Shown here in pieces: positions 25,928 to 37,187 of a stretch of 64,000 nucleotides of DNA. The stretch is from Isosphaera pallida ATCC 43644. Lineage in GTDB: Bacteria > Planctomycetota > Planctomycetia > Isosphaerales > Isosphaeraceae. Under the pieces are notes generated by a model. The model did not search any database. It had not been told where the DNA came from and saw only the letters and a list, made by a program, of their open reading frames with translations. The stretch is from contig NC_014962.1 in the NCBI RefSeq assembly GCF_000186345.1, positions 5,050,450-5,114,449 of the forward strand, in the 5' to 3' direction. A program made the position numbers and the translations under genes. Every line of letters starts with the position of its first letter. The first letter of the stretch is position 1.

Positions 25928-28882
25928 TCAACGGTGGTCGTCACCCAACAGGATGATTGGGGCGGCCGAGGGCTGGCCCCCCACTTTGTTGGCGTTGTAA
26001 ATCACCTGAGCGTTGAGAACCTTGTTGATTCGATCCAGGGTCTCGTCGAGGTGGGAGGCGCTGTACGGATCCACCTTCGCCCGCGCCTCGCCCGCCATCA
26101 GCGGCTCCACACGGCCCTTGATCGCCTTAAGTTGCGCTGTGGCCAAGTCGGAGATCGGTTTGGAGGCGGCCGAGCGATCCGATCCGGGCAGGCTCAGGTC
26201 GATCATTCGCTCCAAATGTTCACGCTGGAGATTGCGGCGCAGCGAGGAGATCAGGGGTTTGCGGGCGGTGGTTGGCTCGGTAGGGGCCTTGTCGCACTCG
26301 GACCAGATCGCCTTGGTGAGGGTTTCCATCAGTTCCGGCAGAGTTAGGGCGTCCTGATCGGCGGGAACCCGGAACTCATTGTCGTAGATTCGTCGAAGGG
26401 TCACGGGGTTGAGCAGACGGGTCAGCACGCTGGCCTGGATGCCGATGATCCGGTCGTGAACCGTGAACTCGTTGCTGGAACCGAAGCCGCTACCAAACTG
26501 GGTTTCGTCGGTCAGGCGGGCCAGAATCTCGGGGGTCAGACCAAAGGCCGAATCCTGAAAGGCGTTCTCAATTACAAACGCCAACGACTTGCGCTGGAGG
26601 TCGGCAGGGACAACGGTGATTGGCGGTCGGGCGTTGGGGTCGCCCTTTTTGTCGCGGGCGACGTACGCGCCGCCAATCCAAGGGAGGTTGGTGAACAGGG
26701 CGGTCGAGTGCATTGACAGGGTCATGTTATAACCCTTGAGTGCCTTGGACCAACTTTGGCCGTCCTTGACGAACTTTTCGATCAGGTGCCGGCGGTGGAA
26801 CTGAGCCAGCCGCATTTGGTTGTCGGCGTATTCCAGCGGCTCCTTGCCGAAGTCGTAACGCTGAACCGAGGGGTCGAGTCCTCCCACGTCCTGGTCGGTG
26901 CCGAAGGGCAACATGGAGTCGGCGACCCGGTCAGTAACCTTCTTGAGATCATTTTCAAGGGTGTAGCCGTACTCGATCGCCCATTCGTCGTAGGGGCCAA
27001 TGCCGATCATCGCGTAGTCGCCCTGAACCGCGTCGGGCTTCTTCTCAAAGGCGTCCATCGAGATGATGATCGGGTTGTAGTCCATCACCGACGCGGTGAA
27101 CGGCTTTTTGCCCTTAATCTTTTCGGAGTTGATTTCCTTGAATGAATAAATACTCGATGCCTTGAAGTTGTGCCGCAGCCCTAGAGTGTGACCGACTTCG
27201 TGGGCGACCAGGTCGGCCAGCAAGGGGCCGATAAACGGTTCGGGCATCCCATCGATCAGGGTCTCCAACTCGCTTTTGGGCTCGTCCTTCTTCTCCTTGG
27301 GTTTCTCGTTCTCTTTGTCTTTATCTTCGTCGTCGGCCTCCTTGGAGTCGTCGTTCATGGCTTGTAGCAGTTCGAAGTGCATTTTGAACAACGCGACATT
27401 CATCGCCTTGCAGTCGGCGGCCATGCAGAGGCGATGACGCCCGGCGGTCCGGAAAAGGTGGGCGAAATTGTCGTCGGCGGGAAGGCCGAGGGCTTCAAGT
27501 TCGTGCAGGTGCAAGTGGTCATGATCGTGGTCCCGCCCGTGGGCGGCGTGGGCCAGGCGGTTGGCGCGGGCCTGGGCGATTCGGGCCAGCACCTGGTTGC
27601 GCTTCGAGGGAGGAGCCAGACGAACCCGGGGATCCCAATCAGGGTGAGCGTCGAGCCAGTCGATCGCCTCGGGGGCCATTCCTTCGAGGGCCATGCGGGG
27701 CAATTGGTCCTCGAACTGGTTGAAAAAGGCGCGAATCCAGCCGTCGGTCAGCACGATGTCGGCGTCGAGGATTTGGCCGGTCAGTGGGTGGGCACGGCTG
27801 GGACCAATCGCGGTGGAGACGTTGTTGTTGAGCCAGCGTAGAAAATTGTACCGCACGTCCTCGGGGTCTTTTTCCATGTGGGCCCCGGTGGCAGCGTCCT
27901 GATAGTAGACCTCGATGGCGTTGGCGAATCCCACCTTCTCGAACGCCTTGTTCCACATCAGGGCTCCTTCGCGGACCCAGCGGCGGTAGCGGATCGGCGT
28001 GGTGTGTTCAATGTAGAAGACGATCGGCTGCTTGGGTGGGCTAACCTTGAGCGAGGGATCGGCCTTTTCTAGATGCCAACGGTTGATGTAGCGCACCTTG
28101 GTGTCGGAGTTGTCGATCTTGTACAAGCCGTAGTCGTCATACTCGGTGGTGAAATAACCCAGACGCTCATCGGCCTTGCGGGGTGTGTAGGCCGGGTTGT
28201 CCGGCACCAGGCTGATCGAGTAAGACATCGAGGCGAAGCTGCCGTTGGGACCGGGGGCTTCGATGGTGACTTCGATGTTCTGAGGGAACGCCTTGAGCTT
28301 GGTGATGCTGGCCAAGCGGGTGTTGAACGGCCCGCCACCCGCGCCCAAAAGCGCGCGTCCACCGCCCATCTTGGCGGTCAGTTCGTTCAGCACCGCTGTC
28401 AGGTCGATCACCGGACCGGACCCCGGCTGGTTGGTGAGGATCGGCGTATCCAGCAGCACCTGGTCAGTAAACAGACGCTTGACCGAACTTTTGCTCTCCG
28501 CGTCGCCGCTAGAGCGGATCGCCGTGTTGGGGACAATGAGCGCCAAGCGCTTGTCGAACGGCTTCCAATACACGTAATAATCCGGCCCCTGCAAGCCAGC
28601 AAAGACCGAGCCACCCGAGGGGGTGGCGGCGATGAAATATTTCTGTGACTCGTAGTTGCGGGGCAAGCCCGCCAGGATCCTGGCCTCGGGTTTCTTGACC
28701 CAAATCGTGTACAGGCTGGGAGTCTGATTGATATCGGAATTGACCTTTTCGAACCCCTCCACCACTTTGTCGAGCGGCGGAAAGTCGGGTTGGCTCGCTT
28801 CTTGACCTTGGCAAGGAGCAGCGAGGTGGGCCAGCAAGGCCGTCGCGGCCAACGCGACGAACCCAGCGCAAATGCGTGTCAT
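25928..28882 (-). CDS. large secreted zinc-dependent metalloprotease (DUF5117/DUF4953 type)
   Basis: A 984-residue exported protease. ATG 28882 opens a signal peptide (MTRICAGFVALAATALLAH, cleavage near CQGQ). An N-terminal DUF5117-like region (YTIWVKKPEARILAGLPRN) is followed by the zincin site HEVGHTLGLRH at residues 561-571, giving the HExxHxxGxxH ligands, and by SVMDYNP, the Met-turn region. A charged Lys/Glu/Asp insert (DDSKEADDEDKDKENEKPK) precedes the active site. The C-terminal third matches the DUF4953-type tail. Cellular role and substrates are unknown. Confidence 0.88.
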   Translation of the reverse strand: MTRICAGFVALAATALLAHLAAPCQGQEASQPDFPPLDKVVEGFEKVNSDINQTPSLYTIWVKKPEARILAGLPRNYESQKYFIAATPSGGSVFAGLQGPDYYVYWKPFDKRLALIVPNTAIRSSGDAESKSSVKRLFTDQVLLDTPILTNQPGSGPVIDLTAVLNELTAKMGGGRALLGAGGGPFNTRLASITKLKAFPQNIEVTIEAPGPNGSFASMSYSISLVPDNPAYTPRKADERLGYFTTEYDDYGLYKIDNSDTKVRYINRWHLEKADPSLKVSPPKQPIVFYIEHTTPIRYRRWVREGALMWNKAFEKVGFANAIEVYYQDAATGAHMEKDPEDVRYNFLRWLNNNVSTAIGPSRAHPLTGQILDADIVLTDGWIRAFFNQFEDQLPRMALEGMAPEAIDWLDAHPDWDPRVRLAPPSKRNQVLARIAQARANRLAHAAHGRDHDHDHLHLHELEALGLPADDNFAHLFRTAGRHRLCMAADCKAMNVALFKMHFELLQAMNDDSKEADDEDKDKENEKPKEKKDEPKSELETLIDGMPEPFIGPLLADLVAHEVGHTLGLRHNFKASSIYSFKEINSEKIKGKKPFTASVMDYNPIIISMDAFEKKPDAVQGDYAMIGIGPYDEWAIEYGYTLENDLKKVTDRVADSMLPFGTDQDVGGLDPSVQRYDFGKEPLEYADNQMRLAQFHRRHLIEKFVKDGQSWSKALKGYNMTLSMHSTALFTNLPWIGGAYVARDKKGDPNARPPITVVPADLQRKSLAFVIENAFQDSAFGLTPEILARLTDETQFGSGFGSSNEFTVHDRIIGIQASVLTRLLNPVTLRRIYDNEFRVPADQDALTLPELMETLTKAIWSECDKAPTEPTTARKPLISSLRRNLQREHLERMIDLSLPGSDRSAASKPISDLATAQLKAIKGRVEPLMAGEARAKVDPYSASHLDETLDRINKVLNAQVIYNANKVGGQPSAAPIILLGDDHR

Positions 28883-29269
28883 CAGTGTGATCCCGAAGAA
28901 GCGTGGATGATCGAGGCGGGGCCGAACCACCCCGTTCACCACGTCGGGGGACGGGGTAGTCTGGTATCGGGGAAATCAAAGCATCTCGAATACGCCGAGG
29001 GGACAAACCGTTCCGGTTCCCTCCCGGCTTTACCATAATGCGCCCCGGGGCATGCGACAGTGCCGCACACCTTGGCCGCGGAGGAAGGAGGTCGTCACCA
29101 ACACGGGATCGCCTTCGAATGCTCGTGGAATCTTCAACTCTAGACAACGCGCTGCGTTGTTGCAAGGGAGCGGTGTGGCCTTGGTGTTGCGTGGCTTGGG
29201 GACTCGCGGACAATCGGCTTGAAGGGGGGCCGATCGTTTTTGAAGAATTCGATCTCGATCAGGTTGAGG
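28883..29269. other. noncoding gap between protease and mcsB genes
   Basis: About 390 bp. On the minus strand TATGGT (near 29035) could be a -10 box for the protease gene. Nothing else is supported. Confidence 0.3.
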
Positions 29270-30322
29270 TCAACCACGGACCTCGGCCAGTTTACGTTTG
29301 AGATAAAGCGCCCGGGCGAGGTTCCGGTCGTCGCTGTCCATCACCGCACCCTGGAGCTTCTGGAGATGGGCGGGCTGGGTGTGCAGAAACAATTCGTTGA
29401 GCTGGGGAATGGTCAAATCGTTCACCAGTTCCAGCGAGATCCCCATCCGAACGATGGACAACAGGTGCATCGTTTCATCGCTGCTGATGACGTGAGCGCT
29501 AGTCAGCGCGCCCAGGGCACGGGCGACCCGGTCCTTGATCTCCTGACGGCGATCGCGTAGCAAGGTTTGCCGAGCCTTGCGCTCGTGATCCAACACCTGG
29601 GGAATGATTTCCTCCAGCTTGTCCACCAGTTCGCGTTCGGAGTGGCCTAAAGTACGCTGGTTGGAGATTTGGTAGAAATCGCCAAACGCCTGCGTCCCCT
29701 CGCCGTAAAGTCCCCGAACCGCCAAATGCACCTTCTGTAGGCCCCGGAAGACCTTGTCGATCTGCTTGACATACACCAGGGCCGGCAGATGAACCATGAC
29801 TCCCACCCGGATACCGGTGCCAACGTTGGTGGGACAGGCGGTCAGATAACCAAGCTTTGGACTAAATGCATATGTGATCTTGGATTCGATTCGGTCGTCC
29901 AGTTCGTTGATGTCTTCCCAAAGTTCCGAGAGTCGGAACCCGGAGCGCATTTCTTGGATTCGGAGGTGGTCTTCCTCATTGACCATGATCGAGATGGTTT
30001 CGCGGGGGAAGATCGCCACGCCCCGCGGTCCCTCGCCGTTGGCCTGCTCGCGGGAGATGAGTTGACGTTCGACCAAAAACTGGCGGTCGATCTGGTTGAG
30101 TTCGTCCACGTCGAAGAAGGTCAGCCCTAGATCCAACTCCTCGAAGGTGCGGCGGGCGATGGATTCGATTTCAAGCTTGTCGCCGCGACTGGCGCGAGAG
30201 GCAAAGGGAAAGTCGGCGAGGTTACGTGCCAGGCGGACTCGTGAGCAGACCACGATGTCGCAGGAGGGGCCTTCACCGCGGAGCCATTCGCCGGTGGAGC
30301 GGAGCAAGTCGTTGAGGTTCAT
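29270..30322 (-). CDS. mcsB: protein arginine kinase McsB
   Basis: A 350-residue ATP:guanido phosphotransferase that phosphorylates protein arginines, marking proteins for ClpC/ClpP degradation in Firmicutes. SRVRLARN at 27-34, NEEDHLR at 115-121 (catalytic Glu region), TACPTNVGTG with the active-site C163, and a C-terminal helical dimer region are all present; the length fits the family. The ATG overlaps the stop of the upstream McsA-like gene (ATGA), so they are translationally coupled. No ctsR or clpC is adjacent, unlike the Bacillus operon. Confidence 0.95.
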   Translation of the reverse strand: MNLNDLLRSTGEWLRGEGPSCDIVVCSRVRLARNLADFPFASRASRGDKLEIESIARRTFEELDLGLTFFDVDELNQIDRQFLVERQLISREQANGEGPRGVAIFPRETISIMVNEEDHLRIQEMRSGFRLSELWEDINELDDRIESKITYAFSPKLGYLTACPTNVGTGIRVGVMVHLPALVYVKQIDKVFRGLQKVHLAVRGLYGEGTQAFGDFYQISNQRTLGHSERELVDKLEEIIPQVLDHERKARQTLLRDRRQEIKDRVARALGALTSAHVISSDETMHLLSIVRMGISLELVNDLTIPQLNELFLHTQPAHLQKLQGAVMDSDDRNLARALYLKRKLAEVRG

Positions 30323-31014
30323 CGGGACGGGTCCGGCAACGCGGGGGAAGAATCGTCCTGGTCACCGCCTCCCGCGTCTAGGCGAGGGGCGGAGGAGGGG
30401 ACAGGGAGAAGCGCGGGGGCAGAGGCGACGGGACCGGCGGGGGTCAGGCACAAGGCGGGATCGCTCCGCAGACGATCCCGCAACTTGGAGGCGGTCTCGT
30501 AATCCTCGCGGACCACGGCTGCGCGTTGGTCGGCTCGCACCGCCAGCCGCTCCCGAGCGCGGGATTGGCCGAGATCGGCTCCGAAACCATTCCAAGCGCG
30601 ACGGGGCCGTTTGCCAACGTGGCGTGAAGCCCCTTGGTGAGCCGCGATCCGTTCGATCAGTTCGGCCTGGTAGACCTCGTAGTCATAGGGACACCCCAGG
30701 CGTCCCGTGCGTCGGAATTCCATGAACCGCAACCCGCAACAGGGACAGCGCCTGCGGGCCAGCAACCCCACCTCCGGTCCCACATGAGCCAGCACCAAAT
30801 GCTGCACGAACGACTCCAAGGCGGCCAGAGCCGCAGAGGGTTGTTCCTCGTCGTCCGGGCTGGGAGGTTGGGGTGGAGCGGCTTCGGCATCACGCTCTGG
30901 CAGGTGAGGATCGGGATCGTCCGAATCGGCCACGGGCGGTCTCGCGCTCGAAGGCGGGGTGGGGAAAAGTAAGGAGGTGAGGGTCGGCGTCGCAGCGGTT
31001 GTCCTTGGAGTCAA
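30319..31014 (-). CDS. second McsA-like protein with one zinc cluster and a UVR motif
   Basis: A 231-residue paralogue of the upstream McsA. It has C90, C92, C93 and C108 (RRRCPCCGLRF, LGCPYDYEVY) matching the second zinc site of McsA, and a UVR helix pair (REDYETASKLRDRLR). It lacks the N-terminal CxxC pair of McsA and instead has about 85 residues rich in Pro/Asp, then a helix (ALAALESFVQHLVLAHVG). Start is uncertain: TTG 31014 gives the length stated. Its stop overlaps the mcsB start by 4 nt; 38 nt separate it from mcsA. It probably adjusts McsB activity or targeting. Confidence 0.82.
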   Translation of the reverse strand: MTPRTTAATPTLTSLLFPTPPSSARPPVADSDDPDPHLPERDAEAAPPQPPSPDDEEQPSAALAALESFVQHLVLAHVGPEVGLLARRRCPCCGLRFMEFRRTGRLGCPYDYEVYQAELIERIAAHQGASRHVGKRPRRAWNGFGADLGQSRARERLAVRADQRAAVVREDYETASKLRDRLRSDPALCLTPAGPVASAPALLPVPSSAPRLDAGGGDQDDSSPALPDPSR

Positions 31015-31052
31015 TCGGGTCGCGTCTCCCTCAGCGGGCCCGTCGCGTCATG

Positions 31053-31631
31053 TCATTTCGAGGAGGACGGCGGGACGCTGGAGGAACGGCGGTTGCCCAC
31101 GATCTGTTCCAGGTCGCGGATCTGGTCGCGGAGCTTGGCGGCGGTCTCGTAATCCTCGGTGGCGATCGCCACCTTGAGCTGGTTGCGATACTGGATCAAC
31201 TCGGTAAACCGTTCGGTACCCGAGGGCGCGCGCTTGGGGGATTTGCCTTTGTGGACGGTGTGGTTGTGCACGTTTTCCAAAAGCGGCATCAATTCATCGC
31301 GGAAGACTTCGTAATCGTGCGGACACCCCAACCGTCCGGTGGAACGAAAATCCGCGAAGGTGATCCCGCAGACCGGACACACGGTCGCCTCTGGCTTGGA
31401 GGATGGCCGGCCGCCAGGTCCTTGAAGCGCCAGTTTCTTGGCCAACTCGCTCATGGGCGAGACCACGCCGACTCCCGAATCCTCATCCTCCATCTCAGAT
31501 TCAGAGGTCGCGGGATTGAGAAACTTCGAGGCGCACTCCTCGCAGAGGTGGTAGTCGGTCAGTTTTTTGGTCTTGCGTTCGATATCAGTGATATGGAACG
31601 ACGCTGTGCGGGAGCAACGCTGGCATTTCAT
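31053..31631 (-). CDS. mcsA: McsA, zinc-binding activator of McsB
   Basis: A 192-residue activator of McsB with two zinc clusters: C3/C6 with C30/C33, and C85/C88 with C103 (CPVCGITFADF, LGCPHDYEVF). A UVR motif at about 153-178 (ATEDYETAAKLRDQIR) is the predicted protein-contact helix pair. Start ATG 31631 (MKCQRCSRTA) is firm because the first zinc pair begins at residue 3. First gene of a three-gene unit mcsA-mcsA'-mcsB, which implies a heat or oxidative protein-quality-control role. Confidence 0.93.
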   Translation of the reverse strand: MKCQRCSRTASFHITDIERKTKKLTDYHLCEECASKFLNPATSESEMEDEDSGVGVVSPMSELAKKLALQGPGGRPSSKPEATVCPVCGITFADFRSTGRLGCPHDYEVFRDELMPLLENVHNHTVHKGKSPKRAPSGTERFTELIQYRNQLKVAIATEDYETAAKLRDQIRDLEQIVGNRRSSSVPPSSSK

Positions 31632-32870
31632 GGAACCGTCTCAATTGAGGAACGGAACCGGGTTGGGGATCAACCAGGCCAGACTCGCTGCGTTGCGAGG
31701 AACGCCGAGCCGGTGGAGGAATCGAGACTCATTCTAGATTCATCGTACCCGGTGTCAAGGAAGCTCGACGTGGGGTCGCGCCACCGCTAGTCTTGAGATT
31801 GGACGGGCAACGACTTGATTTGGCATCGGTTGGCGGGTAGAATCCTTCTCTCATTCTCGGCGACGGGTCGGTTTTCAACGACCTTGAGAAGCGGGTTGGG
31901 ACCCGCTCCCGTCATCCTTGAGAATCGGACCGAGGTGGACTGGTTTGAATCGTTCCGTTTCAGGTCGTCCAGCCGGAAGGGAATCGGCGCGTCGATCGGC
32001 AAGTCGCTTTGATTGCCATCGAAGCGACCCTGGTTCGTCGTCCGTTTCCCATTCCCAGCCCTGGACGCTGAATCCGCCTCTCCTACATTGCGATTGCGTC
32101 TACACCCGACGTCTGCCAAGACGGCCCGCGGTGGCTCGCGTTTCCATCCGGGTTCCCCGATGGGGACCCGCGCGTCTTGGAACCGCGGCGGCGATGGGAA
32201 AGGACAGGGCGCAGTGGCCCGAACGCCGAGGGGACCCACCCTTCGAGCTGTGCTGGAACGCGAGGCCATCGGATTCCCAATCCCTCGCAAGCAAGGACGC
32301 CCTTCCAACTCGCCGCCCTCCTGACCACGCACGAATCCACCCCCTTCGCCCCGGCCCCCCTAGCTCGTTCTCCGTGATTCCAACGATCTGAGTTTCCAAC
32401 CCTACTTCCACCTAGCTTTCCTACCTCCTCATCCCATTCACCTTACCCCCGGCGCGGCGGACCACAAGGTCAAGTTGGGCGGCCATCGCCTTGCTCGCCC
32501 CTTTCTAAGTTCGACTGGGATTCGAAATTTGTACTCGTTCCCCGTCGGCTCCAACCGGCTCGGCTTCGAGTCCTCGACCCGTTCGCCCTGTGCCTGTGGT
32601 GTGGTGTTGGTTTTGGCCGTTGCCGTCGATCCGAGGTTCGAGGTTCGAGCTTCATGGTCGGATCACACCCGGCAACCGGCCCCGCGTTGTCCCGCCGAGC
32701 CGCTTCGTCAGCGGCGAGGCTCCTCCCCCCGACCCGACCCCGCCAAGCAAGCATCCGCCGCGCGACGCCGCCGCCAAGCCGTTCAGGGAAGTTGAATTGC
32801 CCGTCGCTGCTGCGACGGCAAGGCCCCCCGAAGTGTTGCCGTCGCGGCGCGTCTCCAAGGAGCGTGTCCC
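31632..32870. other. 1.24 kb noncoding region between divergent mcsA and rpoC
   Basis: The longest gene-free stretch of the window. It must hold promoters for both divergent units. Frames here are Arg/Pro-rich and not protein-like. There is no rpoB, rplL or rplJ, which normally precede rpoC. I could not identify a known leader RNA or a clear -35/-10 pair. Confidence 0.55.
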
Positions 32871-35800
32871 GTGAGTATGGGCGAGAGCGCTTACGATCGC
32901 ATCAACGACTATACCGCCGTCAAAATCGGATTGGCCAGCCCCGACGAGATCAAGGCCTGGTCTTTCGGCGAGGTCAAAAAACCGGAAACGATCAATTATC
33001 GAACCTATCGTCCCGAAAAGGACGGCCTCTTCTGCGAACGGATCTTCGGTCCTGAAAAGGACTGGGAGTGCGCCTGCGGCAAATACCGGGGGATGAAGTT
33101 CAAAGGGATGATCTGCGACCGCTGCGGTGTCAAGGTGACCCACTCGCGGGTCCGCCGCAAGCGGATGGGTCACATCGAACTGGCCGCGCCGGTGGTCCAC
33201 ATCTGGTTTTTCAAGGCGATGCCTTCACGCCTGGGAACTCTGCTGGACATGCGCACCACCGCGTTGGAGCGGATCATCTATTTCCAGGACTACGTGGTGA
33301 TCGATCCGGGTGACACTCCGCTGAAGGAGCGGCAGTTGCTCACCGAGGAGGAGTACCGCAAGTACCGCGAGGAGTACGGGGGATCGTTCGAGGCCGACAT
33401 GGGGGCCGAGGCGATCAAGAAGCTGCTCAGCCCGGCCAAGCTTGACCTGGTGGCGTTGTCTAAGCAGCTGCGGGAGGAACTGACCACGACCACCAGCAAG
33501 CAGCGGATCAAGGATTTGACCAAGCGTCTCAAGGTGGTCGAGAGTCTGCGGGACAGCAACAACCAGCCGGAGTGGATGGTGCTGACCAACGTGCCAGTGA
33601 TTCCGCCCGACCTGCGGCCTCTGGTGTTGTTGGATTCGGGCAATTTTGCCACCAGCGACCTCAACGACCTGTATCGGCGGATCATCAACCGCAACAACCG
33701 GCTCAAGAAGCTGGTCGATCTCAACGCGCCCGACGTGATCATCCGCAACGAGAAGCGGATGCTCCAGCAGGCGGTGGACGCGCTGTTCGACAACAACCGC
33801 TGCAAGCGTCCGGTGCTGGGTTCGAGCAACCGCCCGCTTAAGTCGCTGACCGACATGATCAAAGGCAAGCAGGGCCGGTTCCGGGAAAACCTGCTGGGCA
33901 AGCGGGTGGACTACTCGGCCCGCTCGGTGATTGTGGTGGGTCCTGATCTGAAGCTGCACCAATGCGGCCTGCCCAAGAAGATCGCGCTCGAATTGTTCTC
34001 GCCGTTCATCATCCGCCGGCTGCGGGAACTCAACCTGGCCGACACGATCAAGTCGGCCAAGAAGATGCTGGAGCGGCGAGTGGACGAGGTGTGGGACATC
34101 CTTGAGGAAGTCATCCGCAACCACCCGGTGCTGCTCAACCGGGCCCCGACGTTGCACCGGATGGGGATTCAGGCGTTCGAGCCAGTGCTGGTGGAAGGCA
34201 ACGCGATTCGGATCCACCCGTTGGTGTGCAAAGGGTTCAACGCCGACTTCGACGGCGACCAAATGGCGGTCCACCTGCCGTTGTCGATCGAAGCCCAGGT
34301 CGAGGCGATGACCCTCATGATGTCCACCAACAACATCTTCAGCCCGGCCAACGGCAAGCCGATCATCTCGCCGACCCAAGATATTGTCATGGGGTCGTAC
34401 TACCTGACGGTGCATCGTCCCGGCGACCCCGGCGAGTACAAGGAAGACGCCGCCGGCCGACCAATCCAGGGGGTCTTTAGTTCGCCCACCGAGGTGTTTT
34501 TGGCCTTCAGCCTGCGCAAGGTCGGGGTCCACGCCCGCATCAAGCTCCGCCTGCCGGCCCATAAGCGACTCAAGGGCGAGGGCGAGAAGGAACACACCCC
34601 AGGCAAGCCGATCTTTACCACGGTCGGCCGGGTGATCTTTAACGACATCCTCCACCCCAACATGGCCTTTTACAATCAGGCGCTGGGGCAAAAGCAACTC
34701 CAATCGATCATCGCCGACTGCCACCAACTCCTTGGTCGGGCCGAGACGATCGCCCTGCTGGACCGGATGAAGGAACTGGGCTTCCGGGAATCGACCCGGT
34801 CCGGCCTCTCCTTCGCCACCGACGACCTCAAGACCCCGACCGAGAAAGACAAGTTCATCGAGGAGGCCGAAAAACAGGTCACCAAGGCCAGCAAGAACTA
34901 CCAACGCGGCATCATCACCGAGCAGGAGCGGTATAACCGCGTGCTAGACATCTGGAACGAGGTCCGTGAGAAGATCACCACTGCGATGATGGAGGACCTC
35001 AAGAACGACATCCGCAACGGCGAGGTCTACCTCAACCCCATCTTCCTGATGGCCGACTCCGGAGCGCGGGGCGGCGTCGAGCAGATCCGCCAGCTCGCCG
35101 GGATGCGCGGGCTGATGGCCAAACCCTCGGGCAAAATCATCGAAACCCCGATCAAGGCCAACTTCCGCGAAGGTCTGTCGGTGCTGGAATACTTCTCCTC
35201 GACCCACGGAGCGCGCAAAGGTCTGGCCGACACCGCGCTGAAGACGGCCGATTCGGGCTACTTGACCCGCAAACTCGCCGACGTGGCGCAAAACGTGGTC
35301 GTCACAATGCGCGACTGCGGCACCACCCAGGGCATCACCAAGGGGGTGGTTTACAAGGGCGAGAAGGTCGAGGTCAGCCTGGCCGACTCAATCCGGGGCC
35401 GGGTCAGTCGGGTCCGGGTGGTTCACCCGATCACCGACGAAATCATCGTCAACGAAAACGAACTGATCACCATCGAGATGGCCCGCCAGCTGGAAGAGCT
35501 GCAAATCGAGAAACTCCAGGTTCGCAGCCCGATGACCTGCGAAGCGCCGCTGGGGGTCTGCCAGCTTTGCTACGGCATGGACCTGTCCACCGGACGCTTG
35601 GTCGAAGAGGGGATGGCTGTGGGGATCATCGCCGCCCAGTCGATCGGCGAACCCGGTACCCAGCTGACCATGCGTACCTTCCACTTCGGCGGCGTGGCGA
35701 CCCTGGGGATCGAAGAGAAGGACATCAAGTGCAAGCGCGAGGGATTCGTCAAATACAGGAACATCAACGCTGTCGAGAATGCCGATGGGCATCTGATCTC

Positions 35801-37187
35801 GCTGTCACGCAACGGCGAAATTCAAGTGGTGGACGCCAAAGGCCGGGAGCTGGAGAAGTTCGACGTGCCCGAGGGGGCGATCTTGAAGGTCGCCGACGGT
35901 GCGTTCGTCACCAAGGGGACCATGCTTTGCGAGTGGGACCCGCACAACTTCCCGATTCTGGCCCAGGTGGGCGGTCGTGCCTTCTACGAGGACATCCGCG
36001 AAGGCGAGACCATGAAGGTCGAGACCGAAGCCTCCGGTCTGATGCGCCGCACCATCATTGAACACAAGGGAGATCTGCACCCGCAGATCGTCATCAAAGG
36101 GGCTGATGGTCAAATCATCGAAGCCCACTACATTCCCGAGCGGGCCTCGATCGAAGTGGACGACGGCCAGGAGATCAAGCCGGGCACTCTGCTGGCTAAG
36201 ACGCCGCGAGCGGCAGTCGGCACCCAGGACATCACCGGCGGTCTACCCCGGGTCACCGAGTTGTTCGAGGCGCGTCGGCCCAAAGATCCGGCGATCATCG
36301 CCGAAATCGACGGCGTGGTCACCTTCCTGGACGAGAAGCGTCGCAACAAGCGGACCATCATCATCCGCAACGAAGCCTCCGGCAAGGAAGTCGAACACCT
36401 CGTGCCCCACGGCAAGTTCCTGCGGGTTCACGGCGGCGACCGGGTCAAAGCCGGTACAGCGCTGGTGGACGGCCCGCAGGTGCCTCACGATATCCTCCGC
36501 ATCTCGGGCGAGGAGGAGGTCCAGCGCTACCTTCTGCGGGAAATTCAAAACGTCTATCGCGCTCAGCGGGTCGAGATCGACGACAAGCACCTCGAAATCA
36601 TCTGTGCACAGATGCTCCGCAAGGTGCGGGTCGATCACGGCGGCGACACCGGCTTGTTGCCGGGCAGCGTGATCGATAAGTTCGAGTTCCGCCGCAAGAA
36701 CGAGGAGCTGCGCGATTCGGTCAAGATCAAAGACCCCGGCGACGCGGCCGAGTTGCGCGAGGGCGAAGTGGTCAGCCGCGACTATGTGGACAAGGTCAAT
36801 GCCGAGATCGAGGCCAAAGGAGGGCGGAAGGTGGAGTGGACCCGCCCCCAACCAGCCCGAGCCAGTACTCAGTTGCTTGGCATCACCAAAGCCGCGGTCC
36901 AGTCCGAGAGCTTCATCTCGGCGGCCAGCTTCCAGGAAACCACCAAGGTCTTGACCGAGGCGGCCCTAGCGGGCAAGGTCGATCGTCTGGTTGGCCTCAA
37001 GGAGAATGTCATCCTCGGCCACTTGGTTCCTGCCGGGACCGGTTTCAAGCTGCACCAGGAAGCGGAGGTCCGCATCCGTCCCGAAGCGCTGGAGCAGCTG
37101 GCCGAACGCGGTCCCGGCTACGCTCGTTATCCCCGCGACGACGCTCCTACCCGCGTCCGCGAACGCGATCGCGACCTAGTGGGATGA
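32871..37187 (+). CDS. rpoC: DNA-directed RNA polymerase beta' subunit
   Basis: A 1438-residue catalytic subunit of RNA polymerase. Zinc site 1 is CACGKYRG with [10 protein letters not shown]; the active-site aspartates are in [12 protein letters not shown]; the bridge and trigger regions include [14 protein letters not shown]; zinc site 2 is CGTTQGIT with [11 protein letters not shown]. Start GTG 32871 is preferred (AAGGAG 8 nt upstream) over ATG 32877. The length fits a bacterial rpoC with the usual C-terminal repeats. It is alone; rpoB is not directly upstream. Confidence 0.98.
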   Translation: MSMGESAYDRINDYTAVKIGLASPDEIKAWSFGEVKKPETINYRTYRPEKDGLFCERIFGPEKDWECACGKYRGMKFKGMICDRCGVKVTHSRVRRKRMGHIELAAPVVHIWFFKAMPSRLGTLLDMRTTALERIIYFQDYVVIDPGDTPLKERQLLTEEEYRKYREEYGGSFEADMGAEAIKKLLSPAKLDLVALSKQLREELTTTTSKQRIKDLTKRLKVVESLRDSNNQPEWMVLTNVPVIPPDLRPLVLLDSGNFATSDLNDLYRRIINRNNRLKKLVDLNAPDVIIRNEKRMLQQAVDALFDNNRCKRPVLGSSNRPLKSLTDMIKGKQGRFRENLLGKRVDYSARSVIVVGPDLKLHQCGLPKKIALELFSPFIIRRLRELNLADTIKSAKKMLERRVDEVWDILEEVIRNHPVLLNRAPTLHRMGIQAFEPVLVEGNAIRIHPLVCKGFNADFDGDQMAVHLPLSIEAQVEAMTLMMSTNNIFSPANGKPIISPTQDIVMGSYYLTVHRPGDPGEYKEDAAGRPIQGVFSSPTEVFLAFSLRKVGVHARIKLRLPAHKRLKGEGEKEHTPGKPIFTTVGRVIFNDILHPNMAFYNQALGQKQLQSIIADCHQLLGRAETIALLDRMKELGFRESTRSGLSFATDDLKTPTEKDKFIEEAEKQVTKASKNYQRGIITEQERYNRVLDIWNEVREKITTAMMEDLKNDIRNGEVYLNPIFLMADSGARGGVEQIRQLAGMRGLMAKPSGKIIETPIKANFREGLSVLEYFSSTHGARKGLADTALKTADSGYLTRKLADVAQNVVVTMRDCGTTQGITKGVVYKGEKVEVSLADSIRGRVSRVRVVHPITDEIIVNENELITIEMARQLEELQIEKLQVRSPMTCEAPLGVCQLCYGMDLSTGRLVEEGMAVGIIAAQSIGEPGTQLTMRTFHFGGVATLGIEEKDIKCKREGFVKYRNINAVENADGHLISLSRNGEIQVVDAKGRELEKFDVPEGAILKVADGAFVTKGTMLCEWDPHNFPILAQVGGRAFYEDIREGETMKVETEASGLMRRTIIEHKGDLHPQIVIKGADGQIIEAHYIPERASIEVDDGQEIKPGTLLAKTPRAAVGTQDITGGLPRVTELFEARRPKDPAIIAEIDGVVTFLDEKRRNKRTIIIRNEASGKEVEHLVPHGKFLRVHGGDRVKAGTALVDGPQVPHDILRISGEEEVQRYLLREIQNVYRAQRVEIDDKHLEIICAQMLRKVRVDHGGDTGLLPGSVIDKFEFRRKNEELRDSVKIKDPGDAAELREGEVVSRDYVDKVNAEIEAKGGRKVEWTRPQPARASTQLLGITKAAVQSESFISAASFQETTKVLTEAALAGKVDRLVGLKENVILGHLVPAGTGFKLHQEAEVRIRPEALEQLAERGPGYARYPRDDAPTRVRERDRDLVG

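Noticed and set aside
31787-32332. 181-codon minus-strand frame in the mcsA-rpoC gap
   Set aside because: Composition is Arg/Pro/Asn-rich and not protein-like, with no convincing start.
33225-34904. 559-codon minus-strand frame inside rpoC
   Set aside because: Shadow of rpoC, which is conserved throughout.
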